A DNA stretch of 64,000 nt from contig CAXKWD010000009.1 of NCBI GenBank assembly GCA_964059195.1, forward strand, positions 147,741,890 through 147,805,889. Reading direction: 5' to 3'. The position numbers and the translations under genes are program-made. This DNA is from Ectobius pallidus. Taxonomy: Eukaryota; Arthropoda; Insecta; Blattodea; Ectobiidae. Every line of letters begins with the position of its first letter. The first letter of the stretch is position 1. The notes beneath the pieces were generated by a model, which searched no databases, was not told where the DNA came from, and worked only from the letters and a program-made list of their open reading frames with translations. This document shows, one piece after another, positions 24,146 to 36,201 of this stretch.

Positions 24146-24470
24146 ATCTTTACTATACTTACTTACTTACTTACTCAATGGCAATAGACAATTCCTAAGC
24201 AAGCTAAAGGGATATTATCTATTTTATGGAACCCGAAGGTTCATTGTCGCTCTCCTGAGCCCGCCATTCAACCCTATTCTATGCTAACTCCATCCAATCA
24301 TCCCTCTCAAATCCTACTTCCCTTAAATCTGTCCTAATATTGTCCTCCCACCTACATTAGGTCTTCCAAGTGGTCTTTTCCCTTTGGGTCTCCCAGTCAA
24401 TACTTTTGAGATATGTCTATCCTCCCCCATTTCATCCTCTGTGATTTAATTACCCTTACTATATCCTATT
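24146..24470 (-). pseudogene. LINE 3' end, minus strand
   Basis: Nearly the same sequence as 34736-35040: a C-terminal reading frame broken by substitutions, then a (TAAG)n-type tail (ACTTACTTACTTACT at left). It encodes the basic GKPRRRWEDNI-type end found in many animal LINE proteins. Confidence 0.7.
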
Positions 24471-24481
24471 GATATATAATA

Positions 24482-25110
24482 AGAGGTCGTATTGCAGGGA
24501 CAGCATTTTCAGTTATCTAGGCCTGAGTGTATGCCAACGAGTATACCATATCAGAAGTCTGTAAAAAGTTCTATCCTCTGATACGTTATTCATGTAGGCT
24601 TTGTGCTAGTTGAGAAATAGTGATGTTTATCTTAGGCCCTAAGCATGTAAAAGGAGACAAAATAGAATGCAACATTTTTAGTGCTATGTGTGCAGTAAAT
24701 TATTGTGTCCCAGATTTCTGGGCAGGAATGTATGGAAAAGATATTGAATTTCTTGTGATTTTAACCCCGAAACGGTTGTATGGCGACATGGAAGAATGAA
24801 ATAAAATATCCCGTAAAGAGAGTAAAAATTTACGTTACCGGAATTTCTGTTTCTTTTTATTTGAACTCCTACCAGGAATGGTGTGTAAAAGCAATGGGTT
24901 GCAAAATACTTAGTCCTGCATGAGCGATAGAAGCCATATCTAGGAGTTTTCTCAGGGAATAGTTTGAGTGTGATAAGTCGTTCTTCTTCGCTTCAAACTC
25001 TAGATCACTTTATAAGGACTTACAGCTTGAAAGTAAAAAATCCCCTATAAGTAATTTTTAATTAAACGCAAAATACAAAATCCGGGCGACGCCGGGCCTT
25101 TTAAGCTTGC
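24482..25110 (+). mobile_element. Helitron-like fragment (3' part)
   Basis: The interior matches 50080-50650 in reverse complement; it ends CCGGGCGACGCCGGGCCTTT then TAAGCTTG, a mutated CTAG. The 5' end is missing. Confidence 0.65.
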
Positions 25111-25649
25111 AATCTAATAGATATCTAACGTTTCAGAAACCCGGCCTTAGTATAATATAATTATTATGTATTACATTCCCTTCATGTAAATTGGTTGTAA
25201 AATGAAGAGAATGTCGTTACCATATTGCATCGCATCCCCGAAGGATACACAACCCAAATAAAATGTGATTAATGCACTCACGTAACTTTCTTTACTCTAA
25301 GCATGGCCAACAATACACTTCACATTCTGACAGACATTTTTTCGTCCCTCACACAATCTTATAAAGTACCCTTCTTGCACTTAATAAACTGGAAGACAAT
25401 TTTAAATTTCAGAATTCGTAGCAAGAAATAAACTGTGGGCATAACCATTGTGTTAAGTGTTTTCTTCGCAGTCCGGCATGGGTTTGTATAATGTGTGAGG
25501 AATTGAGTCTCGGAAACTTAGGGTTGACTTCTAAAAACGCATATATTTCCTTGTGTCACGAATGATAATATTTTCATTATTTAAAAAACGCGAAAACTTG
25601 TCTATTTAGCAGCCATAAATTATACATGATATAACGAAATGGTTCATAT
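25111..25649. repeat. Short repeat pieces
   Basis: 25180-25330 is related to 13490-13610 (reverse). 25330-25395 is a fragment of R1 (TTTTTCGTCCCTCACACAAT). The rest is unassigned. Confidence 0.4.
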
Positions 25650-26362
25650 CAAGGGCGTACGGTGAAATTTTGTTCGGGGCGGGGTTCAATGTAAAGTCGT
25701 CTCAACTCCATGTCCTTGCGCACATTGTGAATTATTACTTTTTTAAAAATTATTCAACAGTTGTGTTGTGATAATTACTACACTGTAATAAATTAATATG
25801 CAGCTGAGTCTTTGAAACTGTTTTTCTCGAGATTTCTATCCATTTCTTATTTAAGCTAGAGTCTATAAATAAAAACTTTATTTTGAAAAATTATCATAAT
25901 ACTGTATGGTGCATAGGGCACGTTTTTTAGGTCATCTGTAAATCCACCGGTGGAAAAACCCGATTAATGCCGATTACTTCATGATAATTTTGTGATGACC
26001 TCGTGATTACTGTTGACTTTACAAACAGGTTGATGGATTTCGGCGGGAGTATTCGAGTTGTCGTTTGACTGATTCCAAAGGGATTTTTGTTTACTAGTAA
26101 TACATCACTGTTATTAAGATGAAAAACTATCAACACCACGAGGTTTTGAAATTTGAATGTTAAATAAATTACGATAAATCTTAAATAATTCTTTGGTATG
26201 TACTAAATTGTAAAATATGTAATAACCGAATAAGAGTCTATTTTTTATTTTTTATTTATTTATTTTTAAAAATTTTGTTCCATGATTTATAATCTTCAAA
26301 ATATTGCAGATATTCCGGGAGGGGTTTCAACCCCCTGAACCCCCCCTCACCGTACGCCCATG
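25650..26362. mobile_element. hAT-like MITE family R11, 713 bp, 8-bp TSD
   Basis: Ends CAAGGGCGTACGGTGA and TCACCGTACGCCCATG; GTTCATAT is duplicated at 25642-25649 and 26363-26370. The 70-codon minus-strand frame inside is not recognisable. Confidence 0.85.
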
Positions 26363-26600
26363 GTTCATATAACATGGACTCATGTTCATATAACATAATT
26401 TCACCCTCTACGTGCAAGGAATCTTTCCCCAAAGTTTGGTTTACCTTTTTGTTACACTCTGCATTTCACTAAAATTTAATTCAGACTCATATTTACGTTC
26501 AATTTCGTAGAATGTTCCATTGTTATAATTATTTGCAGCACAAATTGTATTTTCAATAAACTATGCTAGATGCTTTTTAAATAGTTTATTTATCATCAAA

Positions 26601-27653
26601 CTAGCTGAAAAGGCCCGGCTTCGCCCGGGTTTTGTATTATGTAATTTGAAATTAACTTATGGAGGGCTTTTGATTTTGAATCTCTAGGTCCTTATATAAT
26701 ATGTATGTAAAACTTGAAATGAAGAAAAAGATTTATCACACTCAAACTATTCCATCAGAAAACGCTAGATATAGCTTTTTATGGCTCATAGAGGATGTCG
26801 AATGCTGCATTCCGTTGCTTCTACACATCATGCCTGGGAGGGGTTGAAATTAGAAGAAACATAAATTAAATAAGATTGTATTGACTTGACGGAAAATTTT
26901 ATTTCTCATTCTCATGTTACCATACAACCGTTTCGGGGTTGAAATAAAAGAGAAATGCAGTATCACTTTCATACTTTCCCCTAAAACCCGGGACATAATA
27001 TACTGCGAGCATAGGACTCAAAATGTTCCACCCCATGCTTAGGGCCTATGATAAACATCCTTATTTCTCAACTAATACAAAGCCTACAGCTATGGATAAC
27101 GTATAAGGGGAAAGGATTATTTACAGACTTCTGATTTAGCATGCTCACACACTTAAGTTGTCCCTGAAATATGACCTCTTATTCTGAATCAAAATGTGAA
27201 GTCAGAAAATATTTCTTATGTCGAGGGTAGAGAAAGTTATGTGATTGCATCACATTGTGCATTTTTTCGTGGATTTCATTCAGAATTATTTTCACAAATG
27301 TATTAGGCCTACATCGATAGCATCAGAATTTGGTAAAGCCCAGTATTATTTAGTTGCCAAAGCCCTATGTGAACACTGTAAACAATACACTGTTGTCATG
27401 TGAACTAAATTGGATTTCATTTTTTCAGTATAATATTCTCAGAAATTACATAAATTTTCAAGGGAAGGAGTCGTTTGTTTGAATTTTAATGTTGACCGCG
27501 TTGCTTTCCGGGGTGAACTGGGTATACTGTATGTGCAAAATTTCGGGCAAATTGGTCAAGAAATGTAGATTTGTATAGGGAATATACATACCCACATAGT
27601 ACATACATACATATATGCATACATACACACTTTCGATTTTATATATTAGAAGA
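26601..27653 (-). mobile_element. Helitron-like element, 1.05-kb variant
   Basis: On the minus strand it runs from A|TCTTCTAATATATAAAATCG to a CCCGGGCGAAGCCGGGCC hairpin and CTAG|T. It is related to the element spanning 48130-51204. Confidence 0.75.
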
Positions 27654-27721
27654 TAATTAAAACATAGTAGTTATTTACACTGACATCGTTTACACAAATT
27701 ACATACTTTTGTGTTTAAATA

Positions 27722-27722
<1 letters not shown>

Positions 27723-27769
<47 letters not shown>
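27723..27769 (+). repeat. (ATT)n microsatellite
   Basis: About 15 units. Confidence 0.9.
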
Positions 27770-28034
27770 CGTTTTAACTCACATGTGTTAGGATCTGTGT
27801 GTATACCGGTAGGTCATGTGTAACTGTTTTCTATTGTTGATGTGTTTAGGCTTCTGTTAATTTTAACTGACGTTTAATTTTAATGAATATGATACAGGAA
27901 ATAACAGCGACGATGAGCCATGGTAAGTAAATGTCCAGGAGAAACCATGCAAAAAGCTCAAGTCAAATTGGTCTGTTACGGGAATTGAACCCGGGACCAC
28001 ACTAGGTTTTAATTGAAATGTTAGGCTTAGTAAA
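27770..28034 (-). repeat. Unassigned, with a tRNA-like B box fragment
   Basis: 27965-28000 on the minus strand reads a B box-like GGGTTCAATTCCCG in a T-stem context; no full tRNA fold is present. Probably a SINE remnant. Confidence 0.35.
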
Positions 28035-28610
28035 TCTATAATAATAAAAGGAAGTGTTTGTCTTCCTGTCTGTACGCGATGCCCAGCGAAATTCACTGAA
28101 CGCAGAGATCTGAAATTTTAAACGTAGGTGGACTGAAGCCGGATTTTTTATTTTAGCTTTCGTTCATGAGTTATGAGTAAAAAACGAGCAGAAAACGTGC
28201 ATTTTTTTGCGCAGTCGAAGCATCAGTTTCCAGTAATACATTTCAATTATGAAATCAAATGCATGTGGATTTACCTATTTTTGTCATACCTTTGAAATAA
28301 AAGCATCGCTTGAATTTTGTAAGCCCACGCTGGTCGATTCATTTGGTTATAATATCAAGGCACACAGACATCTGAAATTTTCAACATAGTCGGAAGAGGG
28401 ATAATGGATATAGGCTTAAATGAACAAACATTGATCGGTTTAGACGGAACTCACTATGCAGGGGTTTTCCGGGCCAGGTAACTCGAATCTAGTGTAGTTT
28501 TCCCAGGCGACGCTTTCTAATCGTGGAATTCTCTTCAAAACCGCTGTTTCAAGTGTTAATAAATATATATTGTTTTAATTATTTTCCTGTTAATTTTTAA
28601 GTAGTTTTCG
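28035..28610 (+). mobile_element. Helitron-like second family, 3'-truncated copy
   Basis: Begins A|TCTATAATAATAAAAGGAAG, like the reverse complement of the copy at 43757-44391, and shares its body (ATGCCCAGCGAAATTCACTG, GACGCTTTCTAATCGTGG). It stops before the CTAG end. Confidence 0.55.
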
Positions 28611-29044
28611 AAGAAATCTACCTATTGCAATGGATACCATATCATGATTTTCGAAAAATTCTTTCAATCTTTATGTTTCATGCCTCCCTAAGTACGAAAC
28701 CACCGCCTGTTAAAAAAAAAAATTGTGATATATATAAGTTATTTATAGACAAAAGTAGACAAAAGATGTCCCTTCATTTGTGCATTTGTTTGTAATTGTA
28801 CCTATTAAACTTTTTGTAAAAAAAAATTACTGTGGGTTACTTTTTGAACATAACTTTAGGTATCACATTATTGATGTTGAGATCAATTATCGCACGCGTA
28901 TATGAGAGCCATCTACAGTGTACTAAAGTAATCTTTAGGTTTGACATAAAATTGTCGCGTTTATGAAATGGGTTCTTTTAGTCTGACAATTTACATTAAT
29001 TTGCCTGTAATGTAAGGAAAAGTTGTAATATTTATGAAAAATAC

Positions 29045-30069
29045 CAGGGCCCGGATTCTGATGACAATTCAACTTTTTGTTGATGCTTCATAGACAGTGT
29101 CAACTTGTAGATAAATCCTTATCACGGCCTCTTGATTACATAAATGCATTTGTTTATTAGGTCATTTTTTGTCATTTTATATTTTTAGGACATTCATTGC
29201 AATTTTATGTCATTGTTTTGTCATTTTCGTGTCATTTGCTTCCACATTTAGTCATTTTCATGCATTTATTTTAAATATATTAACTTTTTTTAAAATAAAT
29301 AAATCATTAATAGGTTAAGCTATTATAATGCAACATTTTGTAGGATCTACTTCAAAATCAATTTTCTTACTTTTCTTCTCAGATGCTCCAAAGTTTTTAG
29401 ACCAACAACATCCTTTCTGCATTTACATTTTTTACAATTATGTATAAATTAGTCTATAACTTTGTGTGTACAATAAAATAAAATATCAGTTTTTAGGTCA
29501 TTCTTTATAATTATTATTAGGGGGCGGATTTCTATGACCTAAAAAATAGGATATATGCATGCATTTATGACCTAAAAAACGTTAAAATATGACCAGTAAA
29601 ATTTAAATTAGACTTGACCACTTCACATTGTGTATTTTTTAAAAGTTTCATTACAATTCATTTTATTAAAATATAATGTTAATTATTTAAAATATCTGTA
29701 AATTCTCAAAAAGTATCAGTATAATGCAAAATTTACAAAATATGGTATGAAACTTTAATTTTTTTAATATGCACACAAATATGCAAAACAATATGACCAA
29801 AATATGCATATTCCTACTAAATATGCTACAATAGTTGAAAATTTCCTAAATATGCAGTTATATGCACAATAAAAGCCGTTCCATTTTCACCAGGATGCTT
29901 GGAATCGGGTTTAAATTAGTCGGAAACCTGAAATAATACAAAGGGGAAAAATATGACATGTCGTAGAAATCCGCCCCTAATTATTATTAAGTCATTTTCT
30001 TTCAATTTAAGGTAATTTTATAGGTCATTTTTCAAAAAAATATTTTAGGTAATCAGAATCCGGGCCTTG
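29045..30069. mobile_element. hAT-like MITE (outer) hosting another
   Basis: Inverted ends CAGGGCCCGGATTCTGATGA and, in reverse complement, CAAGGCCCGGATTCTGATTA; repeated GTCATTTT motifs inside. No clear target duplication is left. Confidence 0.6.
29518..29979. mobile_element. hAT-like MITE (inner), 8-bp TSD
   Basis: Ends TAGGGGGCGGATTTCTATGA and, in reverse complement, TAGGGGCGGATTTCTACGAC; ATTATTAT flanks both sides (29510-29517, 29980-29987). The repetitive TSD weakens that part slightly. Confidence 0.75.
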
Positions 30070-31505
30070 GTCAAGACGTATTGACAAATTTGTCAGACTT
30101 GACATAATTGTGGTATTTGTCACACCTGTAGAGTTTTATGAAATAGGGCCCAGGTCTTGTAGTGACGCGTTATTTTACACCTCGGCTCCGAGGTAGCTAA
30201 CAAGCTATGTTGCATGAACTGCTAACTAATTCAGGACCTCGGAGCGTCGTGCGACAGAACATTAAATAATAAAGCAGTGACCTCGCGCCCTCTAATGTGG
30301 AAAATGCAAACTTTCTACGTGTGAAGATATCCTACTCCCCCATGCGTTAGCTTTGCAAAGATTTCACATTAGTTAAAGCCACGGCCTCCTGATTCAGTAA
30401 CCATGGTTACTAATATTCTCAATGAAAGTATCAGTCTTATGAACATAGCATATTTCAAGATAAAAAAAAATCCCTTTAGGCAAGCCTACAGGCTGAGGTA
30501 GATTTCGAAGTGCTTTTGGTTTAATTTATTGTCGCTGCGCAGCACTCTTCTTCTTTAGTCTTGGCATGACAAACCCGCAATAATAACTGCAAAAAAGAGG
30601 AAAGAGCACTTTTTCAAACATTCAAATCTCGCCTTATATGAGAGCTACCGAGAAATTAATTGTTGATTTGTACAGTACTCATCAAAAGCTTTTCAACGAT
30701 ACCCCACAAGACGTAGTTTCAACATTTTCGAATTTCAACCCACCCCCACTCGTACCCCCAAATCCCCCCCGAATCGTTGGTGTCACTGTGAACTCCATAG
30801 CGAGTACTCTAATTTATTCAAACAAAGTTTCCCTCTATACTTCATAGGAGCCGAGATATAAATTTTTCAAAATTTCAACCCCCTCCCCGACCCCCCCCCC
30901 TTAGGCCAATTTTGCTCATTAACGAACTTGTCCGAACTATTGGGCCTAGAAATAACGTAATAAAATTTGGTTCAAATATCTTCAAAATTACGGCCGCTAG
31001 TGTGTAAAGATATATATATATATATATAAAGTTATATTTATATTATATATATATAATATAAATATAACTTTTTTTTTTGAACGGAACGGTGGTTTCGTAC
31101 TTAGGGAAGCATCGGACGTAAAGATATGAAAGAATTTTTCGAAAGTCATGACATGGTATCGATTGCAATAGGTAGATTTTTCGTCGAAATCTACCTAAAA
31201 ATCTGATGTGAAGCTACATAACTTCCTCTGCCCAAATAAAAGTTAGCAGTATTCACATATCCTTGTACAGAATCGCAAGACACAATTTTACGCTAATTAT
31301 GCTATAAATACCTTATAGCCTCTTCTTTGAATCTTGCGACTAAAAACGTAGGCAATGGACAAACTAAAAGAAAAATTACTGCAAAGGTTTATTGAACTTT
31401 CCGCTGTTAAGAATAATTTCCCAACTTTATCGAATATTCCCCTCATATATTTCTTTACTCTATGCATGGCCAACAATACATCTTTCTCACTTCACATTGC
31501 TTTCT

Positions 31506-31695
31506 AAATAAAAGTTTTAGCTCTTGGTATAAGCACTCCATGTACAAAATTTAAAGGAAATCTTTAGAGGCTTTTTTGAGAAAATCTCAAAAAATAAAAT
31601 AAATAAAAGTTTTAGCTCTTGGTATAAGCACTCCATGTACAAAATTTAAAGGAAATCTTTAGAGGCTTTTTTGAGAAAATCTCAAAAAATAAAAT
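31506..31695 (+). repeat. Perfect 95-bp tandem duplication
   Basis: 31506-31600 and 31601-31695 appear identical (AAATAAAAGTTTTAGCTCTT to AAATCTCAAAAAATAAAAT). It is a very recent duplication or an assembly artefact. Confidence 0.9.
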
Positions 31696-31901
31696 TTTCT
31701 TCATATGAAGTCCCCTTAAATATAAAAGAAGGTTGTTATAAATCTTCGTGTCACATCCTCAGGAGGTACCTAATCCAAATATAAAATTTTGTTTTCATAC
31801 GATTTTCCGTTTTAGAGCTAGCTTGTTCACAGATATCCATACAGACACACAGACATGTTTCCAAAAATAGTATTTTTGTATTCAGGAGACCTCAGAACTT
31901 G

Positions 31902-32245
31902 TACGAGGTTTGTCCATAAAGTAAGTTTCCCTGAGGCCGTTTACAGAAACAAAACACAATTTCGTGGACATATATATTACAATAGATATAGCAAGTGCAC
32001 AGCTATTTTTCAACATATTCGCCACCAGAATTGAAACATTTGTCATACCGTGGAAGCAACTTTTGAATACTTGTGTATTAGAAGTCTTCCGCCTGGGATT
32101 TGAACCACTGTGTGACAACCATTTCCTCTTCTCTGTCATTTCCTGTCATTTCTTGAGGTGTAGGAAAATATGAAAATCACTGGGAGCGAGGTTTTGGCTT
32201 TAGAGTGCATGTTTAAACACTTCTCAGCCGAACTTCTGCAGGACC
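31902..32245 (+). mobile_element. Mariner derivative, left arm and remnant
   Basis: TACGAGGTTTGTCCATAAAG followed by the sequence shared with 1158-1430. It ends after TTCTCAGCCGAACTTCTGC with no right arm. Confidence 0.65.
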
Positions 32246-32332
32246 CCAAAACTTGTATTTACGTTGAAAATTCTATATGACATTTTAGGAGTCCTTTCCC
32301 CATAGTACTATCATAAATAAAGCAATAAAATC

Positions 32333-33508
32333 TGGTAAACTGATATAACAAAGTGCCAGAATGCTTTTGTTTATTCAGTGATAAATGCAATTATGATATG
32401 CAGAAAATAAGTTATTTTTGTAATAGATTTCCGAGTTGAAAGTTTTCAAGCAATATAGCTCAAAATTTTACCATACACTTGTCTCGTGCATTTATTTTAT
32501 GTTTTAAAATTTCATCCTAATATCTTGAAAAGTTTTTGAGTTATTAATTTTCATAGTATAAAAGTAGACCGATCTTCAAAATACCCCACACGATGAAAAT
32601 TTTCAAAAATTAATTTTTTTACAAATGCACTTTATTTATCTAACTATGGGGAAAAAATTTATCATGTGATTTTTTTCTAAGGTTTATGGTTCCTGAGATT
32701 AAAAAAGTGTAAGTTATTTATATTTCAAAATTTCAAAAATATATTTATTTTGAAAATTCATAACTAATAAAATATTCATAATTTCAAAAATTCATATGAC
32801 AGATTTTTATAACTAGGCCTACACCTTAAGAACATGTGCTGAAAATTTAAGAGAAATTGCATAAAGACTTCATCGTATGGAGTTTTTAAATTATGAAAAA
32901 TGCTGAAAAAAATAGTTAAATAAACGATCTTTAAGGGCAGGCAGGTAGCAGTCATGAACGTGCGCAAGGTCATTTAAAAAGTCACCTGACGCCCTTTAAA
33001 CACGCAGAATGTCATAAACGAAAATAGATTCTGAAACTAGAATGTTTGTAGAATTTTATCAGTACAAAAATGAAAAATGACTTTTTTTTCACAATTTTTA
33101 ACAAATCTCAGTGGTGCATTCCCTTAAGCTAGAGATCGAATCATTAAGCAGGGCTTATGGAAGAACAAAGGTCTAAAGTTTGATAAGCATATGTTAGGAA
33201 TATGGGGGTAGTGTTATTTTTCAAAGCTAACTGTATTGCAACTTCCGAAGGCGTATATGAACACTGTAAAACAATATGTTGTCATGAAAACTGATTTGGG
33301 ATAAATCCTTTCTAATATATTACCATGAAATAGACACTAACTTTGGCTTTACTCCAGTACCGGTCAACCGATTTTGTCAAAAATCAACAGGCTTCTTTAC
33401 ATGGACGTTGCAAATGCGTATAGTTACATGAAAATCCGATAAAGCGTATTTGAGTTATCGCGCGTACAGGCATTTTCCTGTCCCCCACACAATCTCATAA
33501 ATTACCAT
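32333..33508 (-). mobile_element. Family R1 copy with about 690-bp insertion
   Basis: R1 sequence at 32336-32440 and 33128-33508. Between them is AT-rich sequence (32440-33125) absent from other copies, with no TIR that I can see. Confidence 0.6.
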
Positions 33509-33533
33509 AACGAGTGTTTACTTTCTTCTACAG

Positions 33534-34491
33534 CTACATGAGTTATGCCACATGTGTTATTCTCTGTACAGTCGGTCAAATAAAAAACGTCGGGCGGTAT
33601 TTGATTAAGTATCACGAACGAGCATATGCGCATGTACAGGAAGACTTAAGGTTAGGTTCACACCTGCCTCTTGTCTCTCCATGTATTTTCTTGATTATTT
33701 AGTCAGTTTTGTTCCAAACGAACATGTATAGAAGGTTGTGGCTATATGCCTCACATCCGCCATATTCTTGGTTGCAAATTCTTATAATATTTATAATTAA
33801 TAAATTCGCAAGGAATATGATTATTCAAGGAGCATTTTTCAAAGATTTTATTTTATAATACCGGCACTTGTAGTGCAAAATCAATAACTTACGTTCAACT
33901 TCTGCAACCAATCTAGCATCGAAATACGCGGCCGGCCAGATCCTATGAAAACTTCCGGTCGCATTATAGTGAAGTACCCACCTCTTTAAGAAATATGGAA
34001 CCTTCTCGCTGTTTCAGAGGCCGAAAAATGCAGGTCAATTACAGCCCTAACTACACTTTCTCTCAAGCTAGCATTTGTATGTGGTGCGATGACAAAGCAA
34101 AATGAATTATGACAACACATTAAGTTGAATATCGTGTATTGCGCCTTCCGCGTTTTTCATTTTTCCCTCGTTGTTCATCTTTCCCTCCTATCGCATGGCC
34201 TCATATGTTCCGAAAATGACCTGTATTTTATGGTTTTTTATAGGAAACTTGTGAACTAATGCGCTAAAACTTTAATTTTAACTGCATACGAGTCCCAACG
34301 TTTTTTTATTTGACCGACTGTACATGGCCGACATTTCCGACGAAGTCTTGTACCGATATTTGATACACTTCTCACTTGACAAAGCCCCCCAGGAAAGAAT
34401 GAAATGGAGTAATATCCGAATATGTAGGTGGCCATGCGACAGGTTGATCAACTCTCCCAATTGCCTCAGGCGTGTCTTACAGCATAACTAA
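33534..34491 (+). pseudogene. Orphan exon-like reading frame, split by a Tc1-like MITE
   Basis: A splice-acceptor-like TTACTTTCTTCTACAG ends at 33533. From 33534 an open frame of 11 codons plus 2 bases runs to the TA at 33567-33568, where a 752-bp TIR element begins. After the second TA (34321-34322) the same frame continues for about 55 codons to TAA at 34489-34491. Counting one TA copy, the joined frame has 67 codons and no internal stop. The right half starts YMADISDEVLYRYLIHFSL and is rich in W, C, R and H. I recognise no family. The left side abuts an R1 copy. It may be an old exon of another gene or an unknown retroelement, or chance. Confidence 0.4.
33569..34320. mobile_element. Tc1/mariner-like MITE, TA target duplication
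   Basis: Ends CAGTCGGTCAAATAAAAAAC and, in reverse complement, the same for 20 bases, then ACGTTGGG; TA on both sides. 752 bp without transposase. Confidence 0.8.
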
Positions 34492-34735
34492 ACTGTATAA
34501 TATAACAGCTATTTATGTATCAAGTATTAAAAAATAAGGCTTTAGCCTTCGGATCTAGGGCGGGCTCGCTACCTAGCCTACACCACCGCGGCCGTCCTTT
34601 CTAGGTAATGATAACTATATATACATAAATCTCAAAATTCTAAGCATAAAAAAAGGAACGGCTTTTAACGATTTTGGCAATTGTAAGATTTACTTTGACA
34701 CTTTGCATATTTTAAAAAATATAATAAATAATAAT

Positions 34736-35040
34736 ACTTACTTACTCAATGGCAATAGACAATTCCTCAGCAAGCTAAAGGAATATTATCTATTTTATGG
34801 AACACGACGGTTCATTGCCGCGCTTATCTGAGCCCGCCATTCAACCCTATTCTGTGCTAACTCCATCCAACCATCCCTCGCAAATCCTACTTCCCTTAAA
34901 CCTATCCTAATATTGTCCTCCCACCTACGTCTAGGTTTTCCAAGTGGTCTTTTCCCTTCGGGTCTCCTAGTCAATACTTTTGAGATATGTCTTTCCTCCC
35001 CCATTTCATCCTCCGTGATTTAATTACCCTTACTATATCC
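34736..35040 (-). pseudogene. LINE 3' end, minus strand
   Basis: The minus-strand frame 34795-35004 encodes a 69-residue LINE tail: KVLTRRPEGKRPLGKPRRRW, then D-N-I...G-W-M-E-L-A-Q and A-A-M-N-R-R-V-P. This basic end is widespread in animal non-LTR retrotransposon proteins. A (TAAG)-type tail lies at its left. 5'-truncated. Confidence 0.8.
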
Positions 35041-35173
35041 GGTGAAGAGTACAGGTTATGAAGCTCGTCGTTATGCAGTTTTCATCTCTCTTAGGCCCAA
35101 ATATTTTCCTAATCCCCCTGTTAGTTTTGACAAATAACATTATTATTTCATGTTTATCAAACTTGATCGTTAA

Positions 35174-35495
35174 ACTCAGCGAGGTGGCCGAGATGGTAAC
35201 ATCTTGAACTCACCTAGCTGGCCAATTTGACTTTTTTTTTTGTATTTTTATGCGAGTGTGCGATTGTGAAGATATCACAAATCTGTATAGTTCTGCTGAT
35301 GCTGGACGATATTAATCTGATTTTTTTTTTAACTAGACCTTTGTTCTTCCGCAAGCCCTGCTTAATGAATCGATCTGGAGCTTAACTCGGAAATCGATTA
35401 AAAAAACTCAATTTTCTGCGTATCATAATTGCAATTATCACTGATTAAACAAAAGCATTCTGGGACTTTGTTACATCAGTTTACCTGGTTTAATT
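35174..35495 (+). mobile_element. Family R1, 3' part with tRNA-like segment
   Basis: GGTGGCCGAGATGGTAAC to ACATCAGTTTACCTG; corresponds to 2710-3040. Confidence 0.65.
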
Positions 35496-35499
35496 CTCT

Positions 35500-35900
35500 C
35501 CTTACTTTATAAGCCCTCTACCGTGGTTCGGGTTCCATGCTACGACCCCAGTGAGTACTGGAGAAGGCCTCGCTGCTCGCGGCTCACAAGATGTGGTCCA
35601 GTATGCTGATGTGATGGAGAAAGCGCTTCAACTTGACACAGTTCTGAGTTCGATTCCTCGCGAGGTGTCCGAGGCAGGAAATATCTGTCACTCGAGACGA
35701 GAGCAATTGAGACTGCAATTTGTGTGAGTCAGTCCTCATCCTGAGCAAGGCCAGCTTATTTATTTGTCATCAGTGGCGTGCAATAAGATGATCAACGAAG
35801 GCATCTCTCTGCCCATCTCTGATGCTGGTGGAAAAAATGATTAAATACGATAATTGAAAAGAAGATAAAAGATGGTTCTTTATTAAATTTCTTTGTCACT
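35500..35900 (+). repeat. SINE-like repeat, family G
   Basis: TGGTTCGGGTTCCATGCTAC through a B box-like GAGTTCGATTCCTCG. Its 3' part (GGCATCTCTCTGCCCATCTC...AAGATGGTTC) recurs at 38405-38490. Confidence 0.45.
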
Positions 35901-36201
35901 TCCTCTTATTTATGTTATTTATTTATGTAGGCCTATTTATTTATTTATGTATTTATTTATAAAATATTCTTGTAGAGCACAAGACTATAAGATTCGTCAC
36001 ACAAAATAAAATCATATTATGTAATTACTAGGGCAAGGCATTTGATGATTTTGCATCTTTTTTATACGAAGGTTAAAAGATAGCTCTAATATATATAAAT
36101 GTGTATCATGAAATAATTGAGAAGGGCAATTTGTTTTTGAATTTCTTCTTTATTTTGCATTTTTTGTCATTTTCAAGAGATACGTCATTTTTGGCAATTT
36201 T

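Larger units (their letters stand above)
28611..31200. repeat. 2.6-kb interval bounded by 130-bp inverted repeats
   Basis: 28611-28730 (ATCTACCTATTGCAATGG... to ...GTACGAAACCACCG) and 31080-31195 (its inverted copy) bracket the interval. Inside are a mariner 3' end fragment (28745-28850, as at 62062-62170), nested hAT-like MITEs, about 950 bp of unassigned sequence (30070-31015) with C-rich runs, and an AT palindrome (31008-31072). Confidence 0.5.
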
